Source of the DNA: an uncultured Croceitalea sp.
GTDB lineage: Bacteria; Bacteroidota; Bacteroidia; Flavobacteriales; Flavobacteriaceae
NCBI GenBank assembly: GCA_947494805.1
Contig: CANLWK010000002.1
Location: 434,001 to 498,000, forward strand
Reading direction: 5' to 3'
Length of the DNA stretch: 64,000 bases
Positions within the stretch are counted from its first letter, which is position 1. The number at the start of each line of letters is the position of its first letter. The notes below the pieces were generated by a model. It was not told where the DNA came from, did not search any database, and saw nothing but the letters and a program-made list of their open reading frames with translations. The position numbers and the translations under genes are program-made. Positions 26,681 to 35,327 of the stretch are shown in pieces.

Positions 26681-28087
26681 ATGAGTCAATACGATGTGGC
26701 CATTATCGGTTCAGGGCCTGGAGGATATGTAGCAGCAATACGATGCGCCCAACTGGGTATGAAAACGGCGATAGTCGAAAAATACAGCACCTTGGGCGGC
26801 ACTTGTTTGAATGTTGGATGCATACCGTCAAAAGCGTTGCTTGATTCTTCACATCATTACGAAGATGCGGTCAAACATTTTGAAGAACATGGTATTGAAA
26901 TTCCAGGGGAGGTCAAGGTCAATCTTGAGAAGATGATTGCCCGTAAACAAGGTGTTGTTGACCAAACTACGAAGGGCATTGAATTCTTAATGAATAAAAA
27001 TAGTATCGATGTCCATCACGGCCTGGGCAGTTTTAAAGATGCCACTCACGTGAACATCAAAAAAGACGATGGTACCGGAGAGACCATCGAAGCAAAGAAT
27101 ATAATCATTGCGACGGGTTCAAAACCTTCTACCTTGCCATTCATCACGTTGGATAAGGAACGTATTATTACTTCTACAGAGGCCTTAAAGCTAAGAGAGG
27201 TTCCAAAGCACATGATCATTATTGGTGGCGGTGTCATAGGTCTCGAATTGGGGCAGGTTTATAAGCGGTTGGGTGCCGATGTTTCTGTAGTCGAGTTCAT
27301 GGATAGAATTATCCCTGGTATGGATGGTGCACTTTCAAAAGAGCTTATGAAAGTGATGAAAAAACAAAAGGTTAAGTTTCACTTATCCCATAAAGTAAAG
27401 TCGGTAGAGAGAAAAGGTGATGAAGTCATTGTAAAAGCTGATGATAAAAAGGGACAAGAGGTGGTCTTTAAGGGTGACTACTGTTTGGTCTCTGTAGGAC
27501 GCAGACCATATACTGATGGGCTAAATGTCGAAGCTGCGGGTATTACCTTAGATGAAAGGGGCAGAGTAGCAGTCAACGAACACTTACGGACCAACGTGCC
27601 AAATATTTATGCTATTGGCGATGTGGTCAAAGGTGCTATGTTGGCACATAAAGCAGAAGAAGAAGGTACTATGGTCGCTGAAATATTGGCAGGCCAAAAA
27701 CCCCATATCGATTACAATTTGATTCCCGGTGTGGTTTATACTTGGCCTGAGGTAGCCGCTGTTGGTAAAACAGAAGAAGAATTAAAAGAAGCTGGCATTG
27801 ACTATAAAGTAGGACAGTTTCCGATGCGGGCATTGGGCCGGGCACGAGCAAGTATGGATATTGATGGCTTCGTAAAAATTATTGCCCACAAAGACACTGA
27901 TGAGGTATTGGGTGTGCATATGATAGGTGCACGTTGTGCAGACCTGATTACCGAAGCGGTGACAGCTATGGAGTTTAGAGCTTCTGCCGAAGACATTTCA
28001 CGCATGAGCCATGCTCACCCAACATATGCAGAAGCCGTCAAAGAAGCAGCTCTTGCAGCCACAGCGGATAGGGCCCTGCATGTTTAG
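26681..28087 (+). CDS. lpdA: Dihydrolipoyl dehydrogenase (E3)
   Basis: 468 residues, the usual length. The FAD-binding GxGxxG is IIGSGPGGYVAA near the N-terminus, the redox disulfide is Cys42/Cys47 in GGTCLNVGCIPSK, the NAD-binding site is IIGGGVIGLELG, and the C-terminal dimer interface has the catalytic HAHPTYAEA. It reoxidises dihydrolipoamide of the pyruvate, 2-oxoglutarate or branched-chain dehydrogenase complexes or the glycine cleavage system. It is monocistronic, with its own promoter and a strong terminator. Confidence 0.98.
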   Translation: MSQYDVAIIGSGPGGYVAAIRCAQLGMKTAIVEKYSTLGGTCLNVGCIPSKALLDSSHHYEDAVKHFEEHGIEIPGEVKVNLEKMIARKQGVVDQTTKGIEFLMNKNSIDVHHGLGSFKDATHVNIKKDDGTGETIEAKNIIIATGSKPSTLPFITLDKERIITSTEALKLREVPKHMIIIGGGVIGLELGQVYKRLGADVSVVEFMDRIIPGMDGALSKELMKVMKKQKVKFHLSHKVKSVERKGDEVIVKADDKKGQEVVFKGDYCLVSVGRRPYTDGLNVEAAGITLDERGRVAVNEHLRTNVPNIYAIGDVVKGAMLAHKAEEEGTMVAEILAGQKPHIDYNLIPGVVYTWPEVAAVGKTEEELKEAGIDYKVGQFPMRALGRARASMDIDGFVKIIAHKDTDEVLGVHMIGARCADLITEAVTAMEFRASAEDISRMSHAHPTYAEAVKEAALAATADRALHV

Positions 28088-28119
28088 TTTAAAATAAACG
28101 TTTCTAAAACACTAAAACG

Positions 28120-28147
28120 AAAAAGGATGTCGAAAGACATCCTTTTT
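28120..28147 (+). terminator. Rho-independent terminator after lpd
   Basis: A 12-bp stem, AAAAAGGATGTC (28120-28131) and GACATCCTTTTT (28136-28147), with GAAA tetraloop and T-run, 33 bases after the lpd stop. Confidence 0.93.
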
Positions 28148-28418
28148 TCAATACATGTTAGGTTTAGCACAGCTGTCCTGATTTTCGAATCAAGACCTTA
28201 CTTGGTATTTGATTGGAGCAAAAATAGGGTCAATTGACGATGTCGGTTAGAATTTCGGTTCAAATGCACAAAGATGGGTTAACAAGTTTTTGCTACAGTT
28301 CACCCCTTATAATGTCTATTTTAAGTTCAGTATTTTTCATTTCAAGTTTATATTATCCGAACTTTTTTAACATTAATGATCGTTTTTTAATAAATTTAAA
28401 CATCATAAAAAATATACA
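28148..28418. other. Intergenic region upstream of the YegP-like gene
   Basis: AT-rich with no convincing gene. It should contain the promoter of the YegP-like gene; TAAATTTA at about 28389-28396 is a one-mismatch -7 box. A hydrophobic 79-codon frame at 28234-28473 overlaps the next gene and is not believed. Confidence 0.4.
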
Positions 28419-28748
28419 ATGGGAAAATTTGAAATTAATAAAGACAACGCTGGCGAGTTCAGATTCAATTTAAAGGCCGGAAACGGACAAGTAATTCTCA
28501 GTAGTGAAGGCTATACTACTAAGGCTGCTTGTGACAATGGTATTGAATCAGTTCGTAAAAACTCTCAGGACGACGCTCGATTTGAACGTAAAGTTGCTAA
28601 AAATGGTAAGCACCATTTTAACTTAAAAGCAGGAAACGGACAAGTCATTGGAAGCAGTCAGATGTATGCTGATTCTTCAGGGATGGAAAATGGTATCAAA
28701 TCAGTGGCCACCAACGCGCCAGATGCCGGTGTTGACGACAACTCTTAA
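28419..28748 (+). CDS. YegP-like DUF1508 protein, two tandem repeats
   Basis: 109 residues made of two copies of the DUF1508 unit: repeat one has FRFNLKAGNGQVILSSEGY and NGIESVRKNS, and repeat two has HHFNLKAGNGQVIGSSQMY and NGIKSVATNA. This matches the small cytoplasmic YegP family, whose structure is known but whose biochemical role is unclear. It is followed by a strong hairpin terminator and appears monocistronic. Confidence 0.93.
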   Translation: MGKFEINKDNAGEFRFNLKAGNGQVILSSEGYTTKAACDNGIESVRKNSQDDARFERKVAKNGKHHFNLKAGNGQVIGSSQMYADSSGMENGIKSVATNAPDAGVDDNS

Positions 28749-28768
28749 AAATCGTATTTATTGAATTG

Positions 28769-28794
28769 AAAAGGCGACTTTCGGGTCGCCTTTT
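28769..28794 (+). terminator. Rho-independent terminator between convergent genes
   Basis: A 10-bp stem, AAAAGGCGAC (28769-28778) and GTCGCCTTTT (28785-28794), with a 6-base loop and a T-run to 28797. It lies between convergent genes and could act in both directions, but the T-tract is better for the plus strand. Confidence 0.92.
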
Positions 28795-28801
28795 TTTGAG
28801 T

Positions 28802-29998
28802 TTAGTTTCTTGCGATTCCGAAAATTCGATGAAGCAGTAATCGAACCCTTGACAAAAGCAATCTTGCGTTTGGTTCAATAGCCTTCAGTACCAAAATGAC
28901 CTGTTGCTTAGCGCTGAAAGCGAAAACACCCCATTGTGATTTTATCTGTGTCTCATACTTATTATAGGTCAGTGACAAATAGGTACAGACGAACATAAAT
29001 AGAATAGCACCGGGTATCACTATTGAAGGCGGTAATTGATGGTGTAAAAAACGATAAAGTCCCAATCCGGTAAAACTTCCATACAGTACAACAAAGTGTA
29101 TGACATAAATGGAAAGCGTGCTAGCTCCAATTTTCAACAAAGTGGTATGTGTCATCAACCGTCGTAATAACATAAAAATTGCAAAAACCAATAAAACATC
29201 ACCAAGTCTGATGAACAAGTAATTGTTCAAAGGGATCAATCGGAACAATTCAATTTGTGTGAATTCGTAGAGTAGGGTAAAGGCATCAGAAGATAAAAAA
29301 ATCAATGATACCCCACCAATAATTGCAATGCTTATAGCAGCAGGATATAATAGCTTGTAATTTTTATACTTGGTAAACAACACTGAAATGAAAGCCCCGA
29401 TAGTGGTATAACCCAACCAGGGTATAATAGTAAACACCGATCCATTGGTCTTTGTAAAATAATTTGCCAGGGCATCGGGTAAAAAGCTGAAAGACCAGTT
29501 TTTATAAAAGGGTTCAAACAAAAACAATACAAGTGTCGTACTTGCCAAAACCATTGGTAACACCCAAGTTTTTCGTTTTGAGGTCAAAACGTAAATTGCA
29601 ATAATACTTAGAATTGACAGACCAATACAATGCAGAACGTCAACAAGGTAAAAACTGTCATAAATCTTACCTGTGAGCAGCGCCAAGAAATTCATGCGCA
29701 GCAAATATCCGATGAGCAACAACTGTAACCCACGACGGATTCCTTTTTTTACCCTAGAATTTTGCCAACCCTTTTCTGGAACGCGTATCAATAGATAGGT
29801 AAAAATAAACCCAGAAACCGTAAAGAAAACAGGAGCCGTTATGCCACGAAAGTACAACCATGTAGAAAAGGTAGGATTGTTCAGAATTCTATACTCTGGA
29901 TCTAGCAATCCATCAATAAAATGACCTTGTAACATCATAAGAATTGCCCAGGCCCTCATGACGTCAATAAAGAATAATCGTGTTGTCTTCTGTTTCAT
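28802..29998 (-). CDS. Membrane acyltransferase-like protein (DUF1624/HGSNAT type)
   Basis: 398 residues with about ten to eleven hydrophobic segments. The N-terminus RLFFIDVMRAWAILMMLQGHFIDGLL has the Arg-Ala and His pattern of the DUF1624/heparan-alpha-glucosaminide N-acetyltransferase group, followed by WLYFRGITAPVFFTVSGFIFTYLL. Such proteins are thought to move acyl groups across the inner membrane to surface sugars. The acceptor is unknown. It stands alone on the minus strand, convergent with the YegP-like gene. An acyltransferase-3 family assignment is a weaker alternative. Confidence 0.8.
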   Translation of the reverse strand: MKQKTTRLFFIDVMRAWAILMMLQGHFIDGLLDPEYRILNNPTFSTWLYFRGITAPVFFTVSGFIFTYLLIRVPEKGWQNSRVKKGIRRGLQLLLIGYLLRMNFLALLTGKIYDSFYLVDVLHCIGLSILSIIAIYVLTSKRKTWVLPMVLASTTLVLFLFEPFYKNWSFSFLPDALANYFTKTNGSVFTIIPWLGYTTIGAFISVLFTKYKNYKLLYPAAISIAIIGGVSLIFLSSDAFTLLYEFTQIELFRLIPLNNYLFIRLGDVLLVFAIFMLLRRLMTHTTLLKIGASTLSIYVIHFVVLYGSFTGLGLYRFLHHQLPPSIVIPGAILFMFVCTYLSLTYNKYETQIKSQWGVFAFSAKQQVILVLKAIEPNARLLLSRVRLLLHRIFGIARN

Positions 29999-30129
29999 CT
30001 TTTAACTAAGATACCCTATATACTTCAATACGAGTACTTTCAGATGTTTTGCAAGACAAAATTATGCAAAATTCAAGCAGGTCTTTCCATTTTGAGGTAT
30101 TTTAGCGGAATAATCAAAGAATCTTAATA

Positions 30130-30663
30130 ATGGCTATGATATTAGCATTTGCAGGAAGTAATTCTTCCACTTCTATCAACTATAAATTGGTTAAATATAC
30201 CATTGGCCTTATAGAGGGGCATCAGGTACAACGCATGAATATGGCTGATTATCCATTTGAAATGTATAGTGCCGATGTTGAACGTAAGAATGGCTTTTCA
30301 AATTCTTTGGTCGAACTAAAGAACGACATTTCGAATGCGGATGCGCTTATTATTTCAGTTAACGAACACAACGGTCACCTTTCAGCCTATTTTAAAAATG
30401 TTTTAGATTGGCTTTCTCGTATAGAACGAAAATTTCTCACTGACAAGAAGATTTTTTTGATGTCAACATCACCGGGTAAAGGTGGGGGTAAAAATGCTTT
30501 GGAGATTGCTGACAAGATGCTATCGCGTTTTGGAGGAACTATTCTATCAAGCTTTTCACTGCCTTCTTTCAATGATTACTTTAATGGCAATGAAGGTATT
30601 CAGGACGTTGAACTGTCAGAGCACCATCAAAACGCGTTGACCGAGTTTTTAAAATCACTTTAA
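30130..30663 (+). CDS. NADPH-dependent FMN reductase family flavoprotein
   Basis: 177 residues with the flavodoxin-like fold of the NADPH-dependent FMN reductase family: the FMN phosphate loop AFAGSNSSTSINYKLV, ALIISVNEHNGHLSAYFKNVLDWLSR (normally PEYNGS, here EHNGH) and the STSPGKGGGKNAL loop. It probably reduces flavins or quinones in the cytoplasm. It is the first gene of a likely operon with pabB (6 bases downstream), tilS and dsbD. Confidence 0.9.
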   Translation: MAMILAFAGSNSSTSINYKLVKYTIGLIEGHQVQRMNMADYPFEMYSADVERKNGFSNSLVELKNDISNADALIISVNEHNGHLSAYFKNVLDWLSRIERKFLTDKKIFLMSTSPGKGGGKNALEIADKMLSRFGGTILSSFSLPSFNDYFNGNEGIQDVELSEHHQNALTEFLKSL

Positions 30664-30669
30664 AGCTGG

Positions 30670-31971
30670 TTGTTGAGAACATTACGGAGCTTTCGAGTAG
30701 ATAATATTGATAGATTTAAAGAATCGCTGCTCCAATGGGCACAGCAGTTTACTGAAGTCGTATATTTAGACAGTAACCATCACCAAGATACATATACTTC
30801 CTTTGAGGCCCTTTTGGCCGTTGATGCTTTGACTGAATTAAGTACAAGTTCGTCTTACAGTGCTTTTGATGAATTCACTGCTTATAAGAAGCGAACCAAT
30901 GATTGGGTTTTTGGTTACCTAGCATATGATTTAAAAAACGAACTGCACCAACTAAGGTCTGACAATCACGATGGTCTAGACTTTCCGTTACTACATTTCT
31001 TTCAGCCTAAACGTATGATACGGATTTTAGGCAACGAAGTTCAATTCAGCTATATTTCAGAAAGTGAAAGTGAAATGAAAAACGACTTTGAGGCAATTTG
31101 TAATACCCAAATTTTAGACAATGGTCCGATTGCAGAAAAGCCCAAAATTAAACTACGTATTCACAAAGATGCTTATTTGGATAAGATCAATCAAGTGCTT
31201 GACCAAATACATCGGGGGAACATCTATGAAGTTAATATTTGCCAAGAGTTTTATGCTGAGAACCATGAAATTGAGCCTTTGGCAACATTTTTAAACTTAA
31301 ATGAAATATCAACACCGCCATTTGCTTCCTTTTTAAAATTAAGGGATAAGTATTTACTTTCAGCCTCACCAGAACGATATATAAAAAGACAAGGAGCCAC
31401 TGTTACATCACAGCCCATTAAGGGTACGGCGCCCAGGGCTATTGTGCCAGAAGAAGATGAACTCCATAAAAGGCGATTGAAAATCGATGCCAAAGAACGT
31501 TCAGAAAACATTATGATTGTTGATTTGGTCAGAAATGACTTGTCACACCATGCACTAAAGGGCTCTGTTACCGTTGATGAATTGTGTGAGGTATATACAT
31601 TTAAACAAGTCCATCAAATGATTTCAACCATCAGTGCTAGAGTCCCCTCGGGTATTGATGCCTTAGAACTAATAAAAGCTACTTTTCCAATGGGGAGCAT
31701 GACTGGCGCTCCGAAGATTTCTGCCATGAAAATCATTGAACAGATTGAGGAGACCAAAAGGGGGCTTTACAGTGGTGCTGTGGGTTATTTTACGCCTGAT
31801 GATGATTTTGACTTTAACGTGGTCATACGAAGTATTCTGTATAATGCAAATCAACAATATATCTCTTTCACTGTGGGTAGTGCCATAACCGCTAAATCTA
31901 TACCATTGAAAGAGTATGAAGAATGTCTTTTAAAGGCTAAGGCTATGCGCAATGCGCTAGAAAGTCATTGA
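30670..31971 (+). CDS. pabB: Aminodeoxychorismate synthase component I / chorismate-binding enzyme (TTG start)
   Basis: 433 residues. The chorismate-binding domain fills the C-terminal two thirds with PIKGTAPR, IMIVDLVRNDLS, FPMGSMTGAPK, LYSGAVGYF and a final ITAKSIPLKEYEECLLKA. The first 130 residues are the shorter N-terminal domain usual in Bacteroidota PabB. It makes 4-amino-4-deoxychorismate for folate. No ATG is available near the N-terminus and the previous gene's stop is in the same frame at 30661, so translation must begin at TTG 30670 or 30673. Anthranilate synthase TrpE is less likely as no trp genes are near. Confidence 0.88.
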   Translation: MLRTLRSFRVDNIDRFKESLLQWAQQFTEVVYLDSNHHQDTYTSFEALLAVDALTELSTSSSYSAFDEFTAYKKRTNDWVFGYLAYDLKNELHQLRSDNHDGLDFPLLHFFQPKRMIRILGNEVQFSYISESESEMKNDFEAICNTQILDNGPIAEKPKIKLRIHKDAYLDKINQVLDQIHRGNIYEVNICQEFYAENHEIEPLATFLNLNEISTPPFASFLKLRDKYLLSASPERYIKRQGATVTSQPIKGTAPRAIVPEEDELHKRRLKIDAKERSENIMIVDLVRNDLSHHALKGSVTVDELCEVYTFKQVHQMISTISARVPSGIDALELIKATFPMGSMTGAPKISAMKIIEQIEETKRGLYSGAVGYFTPDDDFDFNVVIRSILYNANQQYISFTVGSAITAKSIPLKEYEECLLKAKAMRNALESH

Positions 31972-31989
31972 TATGCTTAATTTTATAGT

Positions 31990-33300
31990 ATGCTAACTCA
32001 ATTTGAGGCACATATCAACAAGGAATTCTCCTTTCTGAAAGACGCCAAACTTCTACTGGCCTGTAGTGGTGGTCTTGATAGTGTCGTTCTTTTCCATTTG
32101 AGCAAAGCACTACAATTTAATTTTGCGGTGGCCCATTGCAATTTTGAATTGCGCGGCAAAGAAAGTGATGATGATGCAGCTTTTGTGAAAAAGTTGGCTG
32201 ATGAACATCAAATCAATTGTTTTCAAAAATCGTTCAATGTAGGTGAAGTAACCGAAAAAGCGGCTATTTCAACACAAATGGCAGCTCGTAACTTGCGTTA
32301 CCAATGGTTTGATGTCTTAAAAAATGAAAATGGGTTTGACTATATTTTAACAGCACACCATATCAATGATAGCCTTGAAACCTTTCTTATCAATCTTTCC
32401 CGCGGTACAGGTTTAAGTGGTCTAAAAGGTGTTCCCGCCCAGAACGGAGCTGTTATACGACCCTTATTGCCCTTTTCTAGAGAAATTATTCTGGCATTTG
32501 CGAAAAGTGAACAGATTACATGGCGTGAGGACAGCTCAAATCAAGATTCAAAATACTTGCGTAATCAAATACGTCATGAAGTGGTTCCTAAGTTAAAAGA
32601 ACTACACCCAAAATTTTTGGATAACTTTTTGAGCACCCAACATAAGCTATTGGATTCATTGGCTATTCTTGACAACACAAAAAAACAACTCAGGGCCAAT
32701 GTTTTTAAAATTGTAGATGATGTGATCAGAATCAGCATAGCAGATTTAGACAAACTAAAACCTCTGCAAGCTTATATGCACTTACTCTTTAGTGACTTCG
32801 GTTTTACCGAGTGGAATGATGTTACAAAGCTTGTCAAAGCCCCAAGTGGTAAACAAATTTCTTCAAAGACACATGTGTTGGTAAAGGACAGAACATATCT
32901 GTTATTGTCGAAATTAACAGTAAACAATGATGCTGAAGATTATATGATTCATGAAGTGGAGCGTTCCCTTTCTATTCCATTAAAACTGCAAATTACAAAG
33001 GTCAATACTGCAAAAAAGGGTAATGAAAACGTCCTTTATATCGATAAGGAAACGTTAAACTATCCGTTAAAGTTAAGAAAATGGAAAAATGGCGACTATT
33101 TTTATCCGTTAGGTATGCAGGGCAAGAAGAAGTTGTCAAAATATTTTAAGGATGAAAAAATCGATATCCTTTCAAAAAAGTCACAATGGTTATTGTGTTC
33201 AGGTGATGAAATTGTTTGGGTAATTGGTATGCGTGCCGATCGCAGGTATCAGGTGACCCAAAAAACAAAACAAATATTAAAATTCGAATTGACCGAATGA
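31990..33300 (+). CDS. tilS: tRNA(Ile)-lysidine synthase
   Basis: 436 residues. The N-type ATP pyrophosphatase motif SGGLDS is at residues 26-31, followed by AVAHCNFELRGKESDDDA, TAHHINDSLETFLINLSRGTGLSGLKG and REDSSNQDSKYLRNQIRHEVVP, the tRNA and lysine binding blocks. The C-terminal TilS domain (about 355-430) includes RKWKNGDYFYPLGMQGKKKLSKYF. The enzyme converts the wobble C34 of the AUA-reading tRNA-Ile to lysidine, an essential step. Its stop overlaps the dsbD start (ATGA), so the two are translationally coupled. Confidence 0.97.
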   Translation: MLTQFEAHINKEFSFLKDAKLLLACSGGLDSVVLFHLSKALQFNFAVAHCNFELRGKESDDDAAFVKKLADEHQINCFQKSFNVGEVTEKAAISTQMAARNLRYQWFDVLKNENGFDYILTAHHINDSLETFLINLSRGTGLSGLKGVPAQNGAVIRPLLPFSREIILAFAKSEQITWREDSSNQDSKYLRNQIRHEVVPKLKELHPKFLDNFLSTQHKLLDSLAILDNTKKQLRANVFKIVDDVIRISIADLDKLKPLQAYMHLLFSDFGFTEWNDVTKLVKAPSGKQISSKTHVLVKDRTYLLLSKLTVNNDAEDYMIHEVERSLSIPLKLQITKVNTAKKGNENVLYIDKETLNYPLKLRKWKNGDYFYPLGMQGKKKLSKYFKDEKIDILSKKSQWLLCSGDEIVWVIGMRADRRYQVTQKTKQILKFELTE

Positions 33301-35270
33301 AAAGATTGTTATGTACAATATTGGTGCTAAGTACTTTTTTTGGGCTGGCCCAAAGTGATGATGTTTTGGCCGAATGGCAACATAGTGTCAACAAAACAAG
33401 TGACAATGAATATGAACTTGTCTTCAAAGCAGAGATATTGAAAGATTGGTTTATCTATTCATTGTATACGGCAGAGGGTGGTTCCATGCCCAGCGAGTTC
33501 GAATTTGAAAAAGTCGATGTCGATTATACTCTTGTTGGAAAAACTGAAGAAGGCAAGACGTATAAGAAGTACACTGAAGTTTTTGATGTTGAAGAAACCT
33601 TTTTTAAGGAAAAGGCATTGTTCAAACAAAAAATCAAACTGTTAAAACCAGATGTCAATCAGGTTTCGGTCATACTGTATTATCAAATATGTAAAGAGGT
33701 CTGTATTCTTCAAGAAGAGGTTTTTACAATTTCTTTAGATGGAAAACAGATAGTTGCGACCACAACCACTCTCGACGAACGAAGCAAGTCAATGACCGAT
33801 GCGCTGAGATTGAATTTAAAGAATACTGAAATACTTCAAAACAACGAGTTATCGAGAGACATTAACAAGTCGCAGTTATGGATGATCTTTGGTTTGGGTT
33901 TCATCGGTGGTTTAATAGCACTGTTTACGCCCTGTGTTTTTCCAATGATTCCGTTAACGGTCTCATTTTTCACAAAACAATCGGGAACAAAGGCAAAAGG
34001 TGTTGTGAATGCCTTATTATATGGCTTTTTTATTGTGCTTATTTACTTTCTTTTAAGCTTACCGTTCCACCTTTTTGATTCTGTTGATTCCCAGATTTTG
34101 AACACCATAGCCACCAATATTTGGTTGAACCTTTTGTTCTTTGTCATCTTCGTGTTTTTTGCTTTTTCTTTCTTTGGATATTATGAGCTTACGTTACCCA
34201 GTTCGTGGGCAAACAAGATGGATGCTGCTTCTGCAAAAGTAGGCGGTGGATTAGGGGTCTTTTTTATGGCGTTGACCTTGGCCATTGTATCCTTCTCATG
34301 TACGGGCCCCATATTAGGAGGATTGTTAGGTAGTACAACACTGGCCGAGGGTGAAGTGGCAAAAAATCTTTCTGCGGGCATGACCGGTTTCGGGTTGGCC
34401 ATAGCCTTGCCGTTTATGTTGTTTGCGTTATTTCCAGCTTGGTTGAATTCGCTGCCAAAATCTGGCGGATGGATGACCACGGTCAAAGTGGTTCTTGGGT
34501 TTTTAGAATTGGCGCTGGCCTTTAAGTTTTTGTCCAATGCGGACTTGGTGGGCAATTGGGGCATTTTAAAACGAGAACTCTTTTTGGGTATTTGGATTCT
34601 GTTGTTTGTCTTGATGGCACTTTATTTGTTTGGTGTATTCCGTTTTCCGCATGATGGTCCAAAGCAAGAGTTGTCCACCACCAGAAAGTTTGTGGGGTTA
34701 TTGAGTGTTGGGGTGACCATATACCTTGTTTTAGGCCTTACCAATGTTGTCGGCATGAAAATCTTGAGTGGATTTCCACCACCCGATTTCTATAGTTTTA
34801 CTGAGTCTGAGACGGATTGTCCGCTTGGCCTGAATTGTTTCAAAGATTTTGAAGAAGGTCTCACCTATGCAAAAACACAGAACAAACCTATTCTGCTAGA
34901 TTTTACAGGCTGGGCCTGTGTCAATTGTCGCCGAATGGAAGAAAACGTTTGGAGCGACAATCAAGTGTACCCACTTATCAGAGATGAGTATGTATTGATT
35001 TCGCTATATGTCGATGACAGAAAAGAATTGCCCAAAGAATTGCAATTTGATTTTCAATATGAATCTGGTCGAGTAAAAACGATTAAGACCATTGGTCAAA
35101 AATGGGGCACTTTTCAGACCATAAACTTTAATGCTGCCTCACAACCATACTATGTGCTTTTATCCCCTGAACTTGAAATCTTAAATTCTGCAGTGCAATA
35201 TGTTGATGTTGAGACCTATGAAGCTTGGTTAAAATCTGGACTTAAACAGTATGCGCTGAACACCCAATAA
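33297..35270 (+). CDS. dsbD: Thiol:disulfide interchange protein DsbD
   Basis: 657 residues from the ATG at 33297, where a signal peptide begins (MKRLLCTILVLSTFFGLAQ). Order: periplasmic N-terminal domain (about 20-170, with the pair CKEVC in YYQICKEVCILQEEV), eight-helix membrane domain (about 195-500, redox cysteines in FTPCVFPMIPLTVSFF and FSCTGPILGGLLG), and a C-terminal thioredoxin domain with CVNC in GWACVNCRRMEENVW. It moves electrons from cytoplasmic thioredoxin to periplasmic acceptors, which could include the TlpA-like proteins encoded at 10436-13191. Confidence 0.96.
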   Translation: MKRLLCTILVLSTFFGLAQSDDVLAEWQHSVNKTSDNEYELVFKAEILKDWFIYSLYTAEGGSMPSEFEFEKVDVDYTLVGKTEEGKTYKKYTEVFDVEETFFKEKALFKQKIKLLKPDVNQVSVILYYQICKEVCILQEEVFTISLDGKQIVATTTTLDERSKSMTDALRLNLKNTEILQNNELSRDINKSQLWMIFGLGFIGGLIALFTPCVFPMIPLTVSFFTKQSGTKAKGVVNALLYGFFIVLIYFLLSLPFHLFDSVDSQILNTIATNIWLNLLFFVIFVFFAFSFFGYYELTLPSSWANKMDAASAKVGGGLGVFFMALTLAIVSFSCTGPILGGLLGSTTLAEGEVAKNLSAGMTGFGLAIALPFMLFALFPAWLNSLPKSGGWMTTVKVVLGFLELALAFKFLSNADLVGNWGILKRELFLGIWILLFVLMALYLFGVFRFPHDGPKQELSTTRKFVGLLSVGVTIYLVLGLTNVVGMKILSGFPPPDFYSFTESETDCPLGLNCFKDFEEGLTYAKTQNKPILLDFTGWACVNCRRMEENVWSDNQVYPLIRDEYVLISLYVDDRKELPKELQFDFQYESGRVKTIKTIGQKWGTFQTINFNAASQPYYVLLSPELEILNSAVQYVDVETYEAWLKSGLKQYALNTQ

Positions 35271-35287
35271 ACTGGTTTTTTTTTATG

Positions 35288-35295
35288 TAATTTTG
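35288..35295 (+). promoter_or_regulatory. Bacteroidota -7 promoter box for the penicillin acylase-like gene
   Basis: TAATTTTG matches TAnnTTTG. The expected transcription start falls at about 35300-35303, downstream of the ATG at 35298, which favours the ATG at 35328 as the true start. Confidence 0.5.
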
Positions 35296-35327
35296 GGATG
35301 CAACCTATAAATCAGTACTCCCAAATT

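Noticed and set aside
28234-28473. 79-codon plus-strand frame before the YegP-like gene
   Set aside because: It overlaps the start of the YegP-like gene in another frame, is AT-driven in composition and has no recognisable domain.
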